Below, in pieces: positions 8,323 through 16,976 of a stretch of 33,693 bases of DNA. This stretch comes from Thermodesulfobacteriota bacterium. Lineage in GTDB: Bacteria > Desulfobacterota > DSM-4660 > Desulfatiglandales > Desulfatiglandaceae. The translations under genes were made by a program, and so were the position numbers. A model generated the notes under the pieces. The model saw only the letters and a program-made list of their open reading frames with translations, was not told the origin of the DNA and did no database searches. The DNA is taken from NCBI GenBank assembly GCA_028278625.1, contig JANQDY010000226.1, positions 1 to 33,693 on the forward strand, read 5' to 3'. The first letter of the stretch is position 1. Each line of letters begins with the position of its first letter.

Positions 8323-9423
8323 ATGCGACCCGTGAGACATCCGGAAGACTTAAAACCATTCCCGCCCCCCTTTCATTCAAGCGGCAGGATCAAAACCAGC
8401 TACCTGCAGGAATTGAACCGGTTCCAGACCGTATTCGGTCGTCGCCTGATGGTCATCTGTATGATCGGCATCTTCGGTCTGGTGCCGCTGCTCTTGGGCA
8501 GTTCCATGCTGCATATGTTCAACCTGTTCTGCATTTACGCCATTGTCGCAATCGGACTTACCATCCTGACGGGATATACGGGGCAGGTATCGTTGGCACA
8601 CGGGGCGCTCTTCGGCGTTGGCGCTTACACAGGGGCCCTGCTCGCGGCCAAAGCGGGCTTGCCCTTTTTCCTGGCGTTGATTGGGTCCGGGATTGCCGCG
8701 ACTCTCTTCGGAGCGCTCTTCGCCATCCCCACCCTTCGACTCAAATCCGTTTATCTGCCCATCGCCACATTGGCCGCCCAGTTCATCTTGGAGTACATCA
8801 TGGAGCACCGAATATCGCTGACCGGCGGTTCAGAAGGTCTTGCGGTCCCCAAGCCAACAATGGCGGGCCTCGGTCTTAGATCAGACCTTTCCCTCTTCTA
8901 TTTTACCGCCGCTTGTCTGTTGATCATCATTTGGCTGTCAGACAATCTTTTAAGAGGCAAAATCGGTCGCGCCTTTCACGCCATAAAACAGAATGCGCGC
9001 GCGGCGGCTGGAATGGGAATAGATGTGTATTCCCATAAACTCTTTGCCTTTCTCGTCAGTTCCTTTCTGACGGGTCTGGCCGGAGCGCTTTTTGCTTACA
9101 GCCTTAAAAGCCTTGCGCCCGCTTTCTTTGGTATCAGGCTTTCCATTGAATTCCTGGCCGTCATCATTATTGGAGGTCTTGGCTGCATTTCCGGGGCGAT
9201 CATCGGCTCCGCTGTAATTGTTCTTTTAAGAAAAACCATCGATTTCTTGGGGGGATGGTTCATGACGCCGGGACTTCTGATCGGTACGGATATGCCCATC
9301 ATATCCCTCTATGAATTCATTTTGGGATGCGCCATCATCCTTTTCGTCATTTTTAAACCGGATGGTCTGGCAAGCTTCTATAGAAAAATCGTAACAGGTT
9401 TAAACCGCTGGCCCTTTTCTTGA
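8323..9423 (+). CDS. LivM-like ABC transporter permease
   Basis: The second permease, 366 residues from ATG at 8323. The frame is open further upstream, but that part overlaps livH and lacks a ribosome site, whereas AAGGT precedes 8323. The N-terminal 45 residues are a hydrophilic cytoplasmic extension, followed by about ten membrane segments. LTGYTGQVSLAHGALFGVGAY and AIKQNARAAAGMGIDVYSHKL are the LivM channel and coupling motifs, and FLAVIIIGGLGCISGAIIGS closes the domain. The gene follows livH by 4 nt and the next start codon comes one base after its stop. It belongs to the same import system; function as a channel half is secure from homology. Confidence 0.94.
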   Translation: MRPVRHPEDLKPFPPPFHSSGRIKTSYLQELNRFQTVFGRRLMVICMIGIFGLVPLLLGSSMLHMFNLFCIYAIVAIGLTILTGYTGQVSLAHGALFGVGAYTGALLAAKAGLPFFLALIGSGIAATLFGALFAIPTLRLKSVYLPIATLAAQFILEYIMEHRISLTGGSEGLAVPKPTMAGLGLRSDLSLFYFTAACLLIIIWLSDNLLRGKIGRAFHAIKQNARAAAGMGIDVYSHKLFAFLVSSFLTGLAGALFAYSLKSLAPAFFGIRLSIEFLAVIIIGGLGCISGAIIGSAVIVLLRKTIDFLGGWFMTPGLLIGTDMPIISLYEFILGCAIILFVIFKPDGLASFYRKIVTGLNRWPFS

Positions 9424-9424
9424 A

Positions 9425-12400
9425 ATGGAAACCGGAACCGAAAACATGATCTATCCATCGAACCATTCAATGAAGGATTCCCGCTGGCAAAAGGATACTT
9501 TCCAATTCATTGATCCCGATCAGTTTGAAAATTTGGGTATTGATCCCGAATCCGTACCGTTGGGCACCTATGTTTCCTTCAGACATCCGTCACAGCTCCG
9601 AAGCCGGTTTGGCGGAAACGCTTACGGAACAGGCCTGTTTGAGGACTTCGATCGCCTAAATCCTGACGAAATTGAGACTCTGAACAGCATCACTTTTGAT
9701 GATCCGGATGACATTCGAAAACACCATAAGGACCTAAACGAAATACATCGAAAGCTGGGGCTCCTTATCAGATTCTCAAGTCTTGGCTATCCATACTACC
9801 TGATACCCGTTCACCTCATTTCCGTATCCCTTGCCCATATTCAGGCAAAGGTTGAAGAAATCGGAAGGATTGTCAAGTTTCACACCAAGAAATATTTGAA
9901 GGAATACTGCAATATCGGTGTCATGACACATCACGATGACCTCATCCTTCACGAACTATCCTTTAATTTCAGAGATCATCGCCTTTACATTATCGATTCC
10001 CTGGAAAAACTGTTGGCCAAAGATACTGAACTGGACATTGTCATATTGACCAATGACCTCTTTGAAACCGTTATGATGGAGAGATTCAGCCGTCTGGGTC
10101 AGCAGGCCCTTACCAAGAAGAAACTGACACAATACGCCATTTATATCTTGTGGAAAATCTGCAACCTGCTCAAACGTGAAGGAGAGATCTTTGTGATCGC
10201 CGATCATCTTCCGGTCAAAAGCAATCGCTCCGCAGAACTCACATTCAAAACAAAACAGGAAGAAAAGAGATTTGCCCTGTTCACCCACATATTCAAGACA
10301 AAGAAAAAATACAAAATCAAGGACCACAAAGTCCGCGTAAACATCTTTGATCTTCAGAAGTACTTGAGCGGCCTTTATTTTGAGCAGGAAATGTTCAGCA
10401 CCCTCCTTAACGGAAAATCCACGGCTGACCTCTCAATGGAAGAGATTAATCGACTTCCCTACCTCGGTTACGATCTGGCCGGATCACCCCTCCTCAACAA
10501 TCAGCAGAAAAACTGGTCCTGGCTCTGTTCCATCTTTTTTGACGAAATCATCTTGAGACCGCAGGTATCTGATCGTGTGAAAAACGATTGGCGAAAACGG
10601 TTTTCCTGCAGAGGGTATACCCCGGGAAACATGCTGATATTCCTTGGCCAGAAAAAACCCCTTGAAAATACGGTGGCGAACATAAAACAAAAAGTGACCG
10701 CCTCAAATCTGGCCGGCTGCTCTTTTGAACTGGTGGCTGATTACCGGAATTCACTGGAATTCATCGTTCGCACTCTCAAAATCATACACAGATTTAAGTT
10801 GGGCAATTACGGTTCCCTTCCCCGTGTCTTAATGGATCGCTTGCGCCAACCCCTGGAAAACAAGAACAGGAGATTTGGAGCGCTCAAACACGTCATCAAG
10901 CTTACCAACAACATCAAACGACTGGAAAAAATCAGCAGTTATCTGAATCCGGACAGGATTGAGGGACCGGATACGCGATTGTTTTCCAACCTGGAAGCAC
11001 TTACGTGTTTTGGGTTTAGCCAGGATGAATTGAAAGAAATGATCCTGATTACCCTGGGGCATACCACCCTGGGGCGGATCATGGCAGGCAAGATGTCCGA
11101 ACGCTCCCTTAAGCCGGTTTCCGATCTGGCCCGCACCTATGACCCGCCCCAGGCCCTTAACATGTTAAGGTATTGCCGTTTGATGACCGTTGCCGAAACC
11201 AGCGTGGCCAGGGGCCACGAGCTATCAAACGAACAGCTTGTCCACCTTTTTGAACTCTATGAATCAACGGTTCGTGTGGTGGTCAACCAGGGACTGGACT
11301 GGGAGCAACTCCTGGATGAGAAAACCACCGCCATGGGCGGTGTGCGCAATCGGATCATCAACAAGATCCTGACCATGATGGGGTATTTTCAATTCCTGGA
11401 AAACTGGGATGAATTGCGCAAAAAGGGCCCCATGGAAAAGGAGGCTCTGGCTGATTACAACAACCAGAAACTCGCCAGAATAGAAGAGGTTATCCGTCTT
11501 GTTAACACCATCGAAACATTTGAGGCAAAATACCTTAAGCAGGACCCTCTCCATCTGCCGGCTTTTTACAGGAAGTTCCTGGAACTGGAATTTCACGGCA
11601 CCAGTCATCTGTTCGAGAGGATGGAAAGCAGTCTCAACGTCTTTGTGCTCTTATGGATTACGGTTAACCTTGCCAAGGGAGACGCGGTCAATTTCAACCC
11701 CATTTTAGCGGATGTGGAGTATGCCGAGATGGACAAAAGGGTTCGAAAAGTCCGGGATGAGGCCTCAGTTATTAGTCTCCGACATCTGAACCTGGATCTC
11801 CTTCAGCATTTCAGCGAACAGCTGACTCACGGCCGTTCTTCCTTTATCATGGGTACCGGGTTTCAACTCAGAACCTCCTCGGAAAACAAGGCCCTGGAAA
11901 TCGCTTATAGGGACCTGGACAAAAGCCTCAATGAGGCGGAGGCCCTTTCTCATAAGATCGCTGGTCTTTCCATCAGCAAAATTCCACTGGAAGACCTTCG
12001 AAAACTGGAGGTGGTATTTTCTGATCTGGAAATGTTTTACCAGAACCAACGCAGGGTAGAGAGAGATCTGGACAAACACCTGAAAATACCCGCCAGACAA
12101 AGAAGATGGTTCCAAAGGACCTGGCAAATACGCAGAACCCTCTGGCGGGGCTTTGTCAAGGTCATGTTCCAACCTGATTACCTTCACGCCGACCTCCATT
12201 ATCTGCGCGGGCATGCGCCTGTCCTTTTCGACTTTCTGCTGCCGGAACTCACCGCCATGGACAAGGTTGATCTTTCCGGAAGCCTCTACCTCAGTTCTCC
12301 CATAACCGACTATATTCTTACGGCAACTCGGAAATTTCAGGCCCTCGTCCGTCACGATAAGCAGAGTTTTCAGAACTTGAGACTGATGCACCGACTCGCT

Positions 12401-14185
12401 CGAAAGGAATTCGGCCCCATGGCAACCGGCATCATGGGTGTCAGTCAGCGGCAGTTGGAAGAACTGGAAAGAATCGTGGAACGGCTCAAAACAAGAAAAA
12501 ACCTTTTCAAAGCGCTCACATGCTCTTTCGTATTTCAGGACGCGGGACGAATTCCGGAATTGAGAAAAAAATACCAAAAGGAAATCAACCCCGCCGATCT
12601 GTCCAGCGCCGGAGCGGTCATTCTTGAAAAGGAGGAGATGGGAAAACGATATGAACTCAATTCCGCCTGCATCGAATATCTCATTTTTCTCGTGAACAGC
12701 CATGATCTTATACACCATATCATCAATGGAGAAGTCTCTTTTTCCGCATTATCGTCCGTTCTCACTAAAGGGGACCATGATCTTTTCGACGCCTTTCTCA
12801 TCGTGAACTTTATCATGCTGGGGGCCATCAGAGAGGATCTGATGCTTGAAGACTTGGCCCTTTGGATTTTCAAAACCAGCGCTGTTTGCCATAGCGTTAT
12901 CCATGGAAGAACCACCATAGAAAGCCAAATGGAACGGGTTGTCATGAGACGGGGCAGGCTCTTTTATGCGATCGAAAAATACCGGCGTGAAGGGCTGCCC
13001 AAAGGGGTTACCCCTTCAGATTATCTTTCCTCCAACGAGTGGAAATCCCTCGACAAAGCCAAACAGCTTCATGCCGGCAGAATGATATTGGCCACGGAAA
13101 GGATTTTCAGGCTTCGGGGCATTCGATACGTGGAGTTTCGAGATCTGGCCAGGCTTATGATGCAGGTACCGCTCAAATATATCCACAAGAAGCGAAAATT
13201 TCACAACGTGGGTTTTGCCACTTTTGAAAAAGAGGTTTACGAGGCTTTCAGGATTTACAAAACCCTTCAATCCGTGCGGGAAGGCATTCGCCATTTTATG
13301 CTTGAAGAGCTGATTGGCGACAGGGTCCGTATTTACGGTTATGAAAAGGTCAGCGGATATCTCAGTTATAAAAATCAGATCAAACTGCTCTTGATTGGTC
13401 TGATAGGCACACAAAAGATAAGATCCGATGAGAATCCCATATTCCTCAATTTCACCCACATGGGCCAGACCGTGGAACGGCGCTATGAAGCCATTAACGA
13501 TTCCCTCGATAGCATTCCGGCCCTGGAACTATGGAAAGACGATTCTCAGCTTAACCATCTTTTTGGTGCTGAAATCGGAGTTCTGCTCAAGAAAGAAGCA
13601 TATCCCAACGTTCTGTCCGTCATTTTCAAGAATCCCATGAACATTGCCCGGAAAATTGATCACATGTCCTCTATTAACGATTTGAAACAGCTCAGAATCT
13701 ATTTTCAGTACAGTCTCAACGAATTGAAAAATTACCGATTCTTTACGGAGGATTATGAAATCCTGCTGGAAAAAGCTTATGAGGGAAGAAGGACGGAAAT
13801 CACGGACCGAATCCTGGACCGTACACAACGCCAAATGGATCAGATCAAAGATTTTGAGAATCTCTATAACCTGCTGAACGATTTGGTTGAAAGTTCAAAG
13901 GAGATGACTTTTTCTCCTGAGCAGAAGCACCGCCTAAACGATCTTTACGAAATGCGCAAAAACACGCTAAAACGAGAGAAACTCTCAGAAATTGAGGGCA
14001 CTCTTGAAAGCATATCGGATATTCAGGCACTGGGCGGGTACTGGGAACACATCAAGCATTACCTGCAGGGGAACCGCCGTTTTTTTGGATCAGAATATGA
14101 GCTGGAGATTGCACAGAAGTTTGACAAAGCAAACGCGAAAATCTCAAGCTCGAATCTTGGGAAAGGACACCCCCCTATCCAATAA
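9425..14185 (+). CDS. Very large protein of unknown function (1586 aa), co-transcribed with the ABC/ligase operon
   Basis: I do not recognise this protein as a whole. It is a continuous 1586-codon frame starting one base after the LivM stop; ATG 9425 has no clear ribosome site, so translation is probably coupled. There is no signal peptide or membrane segment, so it should be cytoplasmic, and it is mostly charged helices. Two segments look like faded domains. Residues about 200-262 (ELDIVILTND, then GEIFVIADHLP) have the rhythm of the second half of a Rossmann or methyltransferase fold, without a glycine-rich first motif. Residues about 1030-1130 (FQDAGRIPEL, SSAGA, NSHDLIHH, then KGDHDLFDAF) follow the spacing of a GlnD-like HD domain, but the metal-binding HD pair reads QD at 1038-1039. 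The genetic link suggests a regulatory or scaffold role in uptake and activation; both domain readings are low-confidence inference. Confidence 0.85.
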   Translation: METGTENMIYPSNHSMKDSRWQKDTFQFIDPDQFENLGIDPESVPLGTYVSFRHPSQLRSRFGGNAYGTGLFEDFDRLNPDEIETLNSITFDDPDDIRKHHKDLNEIHRKLGLLIRFSSLGYPYYLIPVHLISVSLAHIQAKVEEIGRIVKFHTKKYLKEYCNIGVMTHHDDLILHELSFNFRDHRLYIIDSLEKLLAKDTELDIVILTNDLFETVMMERFSRLGQQALTKKKLTQYAIYILWKICNLLKREGEIFVIADHLPVKSNRSAELTFKTKQEEKRFALFTHIFKTKKKYKIKDHKVRVNIFDLQKYLSGLYFEQEMFSTLLNGKSTADLSMEEINRLPYLGYDLAGSPLLNNQQKNWSWLCSIFFDEIILRPQVSDRVKNDWRKRFSCRGYTPGNMLIFLGQKKPLENTVANIKQKVTASNLAGCSFELVADYRNSLEFIVRTLKIIHRFKLGNYGSLPRVLMDRLRQPLENKNRRFGALKHVIKLTNNIKRLEKISSYLNPDRIEGPDTRLFSNLEALTCFGFSQDELKEMILITLGHTTLGRIMAGKMSERSLKPVSDLARTYDPPQALNMLRYCRLMTVAETSVARGHELSNEQLVHLFELYESTVRVVVNQGLDWEQLLDEKTTAMGGVRNRIINKILTMMGYFQFLENWDELRKKGPMEKEALADYNNQKLARIEEVIRLVNTIETFEAKYLKQDPLHLPAFYRKFLELEFHGTSHLFERMESSLNVFVLLWITVNLAKGDAVNFNPILADVEYAEMDKRVRKVRDEASVISLRHLNLDLLQHFSEQLTHGRSSFIMGTGFQLRTSSENKALEIAYRDLDKSLNEAEALSHKIAGLSISKIPLEDLRKLEVVFSDLEMFYQNQRRVERDLDKHLKIPARQRRWFQRTWQIRRTLWRGFVKVMFQPDYLHADLHYLRGHAPVLFDFLLPELTAMDKVDLSGSLYLSSPITDYILTATRKFQALVRHDKQSFQNLRLMHRLARKEFGPMATGIMGVSQRQLEELERIVERLKTRKNLFKALTCSFVFQDAGRIPELRKKYQKEINPADLSSAGAVILEKEEMGKRYELNSACIEYLIFLVNSHDLIHHIINGEVSFSALSSVLTKGDHDLFDAFLIVNFIMLGAIREDLMLEDLALWIFKTSAVCHSVIHGRTTIESQMERVVMRRGRLFYAIEKYRREGLPKGVTPSDYLSSNEWKSLDKAKQLHAGRMILATERIFRLRGIRYVEFRDLARLMMQVPLKYIHKKRKFHNVGFATFEKEVYEAFRIYKTLQSVREGIRHFMLEELIGDRVRIYGYEKVSGYLSYKNQIKLLLIGLIGTQKIRSDENPIFLNFTHMGQTVERRYEAINDSLDSIPALELWKDDSQLNHLFGAEIGVLLKKEAYPNVLSVIFKNPMNIARKIDHMSSINDLKQLRIYFQYSLNELKNYRFFTEDYEILLEKAYEGRRTEITDRILDRTQRQMDQIKDFENLYNLLNDLVESSKEMTFSPEQKHRLNDLYEMRKNTLKREKLSEIEGTLESISDIQALGGYWEHIKHYLQGNRRFFGSEYELEIAQKFDKANAKISSSNLGKGHPPIQ

Positions 14186-14213
14186 AACCGTGCGTTTCCC
14201 CCGGTGGAATGGT

Positions 14214-14756
14214 TCATGTTATTTGACCGACCGCGTCCAGAATATCCTGGTAATTTGGTTCATCGGCCACTTCTTTTACCAGTTGCATGTATTGAATAAT
14301 CCCTTCGCGATCCATTACAAAAACAGCCCTTGCCAGCAACTTCAGCTCTTTGATGAGAACGCCATATGCACGCCCGAAAGACATTTCGGCATAATCTGAC
14401 AAGGTAATCACCCTGTCGACACCTGCCGCACCGCACCATCTTTTTTGGGCAAACGGCAAATCCATACTGACGGTAATGACCGTCACATCATCTCCCATGG
14501 CCCCCGCTTCTTCATTGAATCTGCGGGTTTCCATATCACATACCGGCGTATCCAGTGAAGGCACCGCGGAAACGATGCATATCTTTCCCTTGAAAGAGGA
14601 CAACTGAACGGGCGCCAGATCCGTGTTTATCAGCGTGACGTCAGGTGCCTTATCGCCAACATTGAGCTCCGGACCCAGCAATGTCAACGGATTTCCCTTC
14701 ATGGTGATTTTTCCGGTGCGCTCCTGTAATTCTTTATCATCTGCCAGGGCTCCCAT
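14214..14756 (-). CDS. tpx: Thiol peroxidase (Tpx, atypical 2-Cys peroxiredoxin)
   Basis: A 180-residue Tpx that reduces hydrogen peroxide and alkyl hydroperoxides using thioredoxin. Cys73 in SLDTPVCD is the peroxidatic cysteine and Cys108 in PFAQKRWCGAAG the resolving cysteine; both motifs are diagnostic. The core begins at MKGNPLTL (residue 19); the 18 residues before it are longer than in E. coli Tpx, but GGAGGG stands 7 nt before the upstream ATG (14756), so I keep that start. The gene follows rubrerythrin by 27 nt and is probably co-transcribed, forming a peroxide-defence pair. It faces the end of the 1586-residue gene across 28 nt, with no obvious terminator between. Confidence 0.96.
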   Translation of the reverse strand: MGALADDKELQERTGKITMKGNPLTLLGPELNVGDKAPDVTLINTDLAPVQLSSFKGKICIVSAVPSLDTPVCDMETRRFNEEAGAMGDDVTVITVSMDLPFAQKRWCGAAGVDRVITLSDYAEMSFGRAYGVLIKELKLLARAVFVMDREGIIQYMQLVKEVADEPNYQDILDAVGQIT

Positions 14757-14783
14757 GGTGTATCCCTCCGATTCAGAAAAATT

Positions 14784-15281
14784 CTAGTCTACTCTATTGA
14801 AAGCCTTCGCCAGTGCACCACAAACGGGACATTTGTCAGGGGCTTCGTCTTCAATGGTATACCCGCAAACCGAGCAGACGTAATAACAATCAACACTCCC
14901 TGGATTCTCCAGGTTCTCGAGTGCCTTTTTGTAGAGCCCCGCGTGCACTTCTTCCACTTCGTTGGCAAAGGAAAAAGAACGCTCCGCTGCTTTGTTTCCT
15001 TCTTTTTGGGCTTCGTCGATCATCGCCGGATACATTTCTTTGAATTCGTGGGTTTCCCCGTCAATGGCCGACTGCAAGTTTTCGGAGGTGCTCTTTACGC
15101 CGGCAAGGGTTCTCAGATGGGCATGGGCATGGACCGTTTCCGCTTCGGCAGCTGCACGAAACAGTTTTGCCGCCTGGGGATATCCTTCATTGTCCGCCTT
15201 TTTCGCAAATGCAAGGTACTTTCGATTGGCTTGAGATTCGCCGGCAAATGCTTCCCAAAGATTCGCTTCTGTTTTGCTCAT
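14784..15281 (-). CDS. rbr: Rubrerythrin
   Basis: A 165-residue rubrerythrin, a cytoplasmic NADH-linked peroxidase of anaerobes. The N-terminal four-helix bundle has the diiron ligands in AFAGESQAN (Glu15), EAETVHAHAH (Glu48, His51) and EVEEVHAGLY. The C-terminal rubredoxin-like domain carries two CxxC pairs (CSVCG and CPVCG) for a mononuclear iron. Length is a little short of the classical 190 residues, as in many compact rubrerythrins. GGAG precedes the ATG by 8 nt. It is the first gene of an operon with tpx, which supports a role in oxidative stress. Confidence 0.96.
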   Translation of the reverse strand: MSKTEANLWEAFAGESQANRKYLAFAKKADNEGYPQAAKLFRAAAEAETVHAHAHLRTLAGVKSTSENLQSAIDGETHEFKEMYPAMIDEAQKEGNKAAERSFSFANEVEEVHAGLYKKALENLENPGSVDCYYVCSVCGYTIEDEAPDKCPVCGALAKAFNRVD

Positions 15282-15575
15282 GATATCAATCTCCTTTTTT
15301 AATTTTCGAATTCAAGTTAACCAAATTTCCTACTCTTCGTTTCACAATTCGTGCCAAAGACCCCTCAAACCGGAATGCAAAATTAGTCTTATGATTTCAA
15401 AACCTTGAGGTTTGAATCGGAAATCAGGGCATTGCCGCGAGCCAGTATTCTGATACACCTTGAGACACCAACACATGGGATAACCCATGGGTATTAGGGG
15501 ACTTTAAGGGAAAAGGACTGGAAAGACAGTGTCTCAGGATAGCGCTGAGACACAACCGTCTCTTGAGACAACCTT
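15282..15575. other. Repeat-rich intergenic region between the MATE gene and rbr
   Basis: These 294 bases hold no plausible gene. From right to left they contain the MATE 3' hairpins (15529-15569), a 6-bp inverted repeat CATGGG/CCCATG with a 4-nt centre (15474-15489), and TTCAAAACC/GGTTTGAA (15396-15416), an inverted repeat with one bulged A. TGAGACA occurs three times in direct orientation (15461, 15546, 15564) and once inverted (15530). The rbr promoter must lie here, but I find only weak -35/-10 candidates; the 15396-15416 repeat is the best operator candidate. Confidence 0.6.
15529..15569 (-). terminator. Tandem hairpins after the MATE gene, possible terminator
   Basis: On the minus strand, right after the MATE stop, come GTCTC-AA-GAGAC (15558-15569), too tight for a stable loop, and GTGTCTCA with TGAGACAC (15529-15536 and 15546-15553), a perfect 8-bp stem with a 9-nt loop. 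Only a broken T tract (TGTCTTTCC) follows, so intrinsic termination may be partial. The shared TGTCTCA core means the elements could also be protein-binding sites. Confidence 0.4.
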
Positions 15576-16976
15576 CTAACAGTTGTCACTCATCTCAATT
15601 ACCCGCATGGATTTCCACCTGCCGCCCAGAAACCGAAAAAAGAAAATGATGCTCAATATGATAACATAGGCGGACACGTTGATCCATGATGCCATTAATC
15701 CCCACCCCATCACCACCACCCCAAGGTAGGTGGGAGCAACCAAAACCAGGGTGGAAGTGACAATGATGGCAAACATCACATACCGGGTATCGCCGGCCCC
15801 TTTTATGGCGGAAGCGAAAACCAGATTCATGGTGTCGAACACCGAATATACTGCCACAAATCTGAGCAATAATACGGTAAGATGGTGGATTTCGGCAAAC
15901 TCCTTGACGTCGGCCCCTGCCGCAAAGGGGAGGACGAAAAGCTCCGGGATGAAAAGGTAAGCCAGTGCAAAAAGGGACATGTAGGCAAAGGTCAGGTGAA
16001 ATGCGGAATAGACGCTTTTGTTTGCCATATCTGGCAGGTTCCTGCCCAGATATTGCCCCACAAGAACCGATACGGCAATGCCTGACCCGATCATGGGCAG
16101 GAAGGAAAGGGTGCTGATGTTAAAAGCGATATTGGTGGCTGCCAGGCTGGCGGTGCCCAAATGCCCAATCAGCAGGATAAATACCGTAAAGCCTGAAATA
16201 TCCAGGAAAAACTGAACACCCGAAGGAAAACCGTATTGCAGAAGACGAAAAAAAAGCGCCTTTTCAAACCGCCACCCCCGAACCGTTTGGTATGTTTCAT
16301 CATGAAGCGGCCTTAAAACCAGCGGAATGTAGGCCAGAAAAGAGAAAAGCCCCGCCAGGACCGTCGCGATGCCTGCTCCCCGAATCCCCATTTCCGGAAA
16401 TCCCCACACACCAAACACCAGCACATAGTCGAGGAGAAGATTCACCGCCGTGGCCAGTATGTTCACCCACATCACGGGCCATGTTCGACCTCTTCCCGAA
16501 AAAAAGCAGGAGAGGGCCGTGGAAGCGATCATGGGGCCCGCCCCAAGACATAGGATGGTGAAATACGCTGCTTCCAGTTTCTGAATGGCAGCGTCGTGAC
16601 CCACAAACCGGAAGATCGCCTCTGAAAAGGGGATCAGCAGCATGACGGCAATCCCCCCCAGGGCAGAAACATACATTCCCTGCCACAGGGCCGGCCCGAT
16701 CCTGTTCTTTCTGTTGGCACCGAAATACTGGGCAACGAAGGTGTTCACATAGCCCGCCGTGCCGATGAAAAGGCTCATGATGCAGAAGTTGAGCATCCCG
16801 GCCGGCATGGCGGCGGCGATGGCCTCGGAGGAATACCAGGAAAGAAACATCCGATCCACGAAGTGCTGGACCGAAAGGGCCCCCGTGCTCAAAATCAAGG
16901 GGAATGCGATCGCCAGAAACTGGCGGTAGCCGCCCTCACCGTCCCATCTTATTTTAAGGGTCTCAATGATCTTCAT
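15576..16976 (-). CDS. MATE-family multidrug/metabolite efflux transporter
   Basis: About 466 residues from ATG at 16976, the usual MATE length; it exports cationic or organic compounds in exchange for Na+ or H+. There are twelve hydrophobic segments in two similar halves. FPLILSTGALSVQHFVDRMFLSW in the first helix, IGTAGYVNTFVAQYFGANR and the second-half counterpart GSGIAVSVLVGQYLGRN are family marks. The frame is open upstream to a GTG at 17030, which would add 18 polar residues; neither start has a strong ribosome site, and I prefer the ATG because it directly precedes the transporter domain. It is a single gene between an intergenic gap and the repeat region; the substrate cannot be told. 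Confidence 0.92.
   Translation of the reverse strand: MKIIETLKIRWDGEGGYRQFLAIAFPLILSTGALSVQHFVDRMFLSWYSSEAIAAAMPAGMLNFCIMSLFIGTAGYVNTFVAQYFGANRKNRIGPALWQGMYVSALGGIAVMLLIPFSEAIFRFVGHDAAIQKLEAAYFTILCLGAGPMIASTALSCFFSGRGRTWPVMWVNILATAVNLLLDYVLVFGVWGFPEMGIRGAGIATVLAGLFSFLAYIPLVLRPLHDETYQTVRGWRFEKALFFRLLQYGFPSGVQFFLDISGFTVFILLIGHLGTASLAATNIAFNISTLSFLPMIGSGIAVSVLVGQYLGRNLPDMANKSVYSAFHLTFAYMSLFALAYLFIPELFVLPFAAGADVKEFAEIHHLTVLLLRFVAVYSVFDTMNLVFASAIKGAGDTRYVMFAIIVTSTLVLVAPTYLGVVVMGWGLMASWINVSAYVIILSIIFFFRFLGGRWKSMRVIEMSDNC

Noticed and set aside
15341..15360. Sigma54-like element (TTGGCACG) upstream of rbr on the minus strand
   Set aside because: The -24 part is good but the -12 part reads GTGA where TTGC is needed, so the essential GC is missing.
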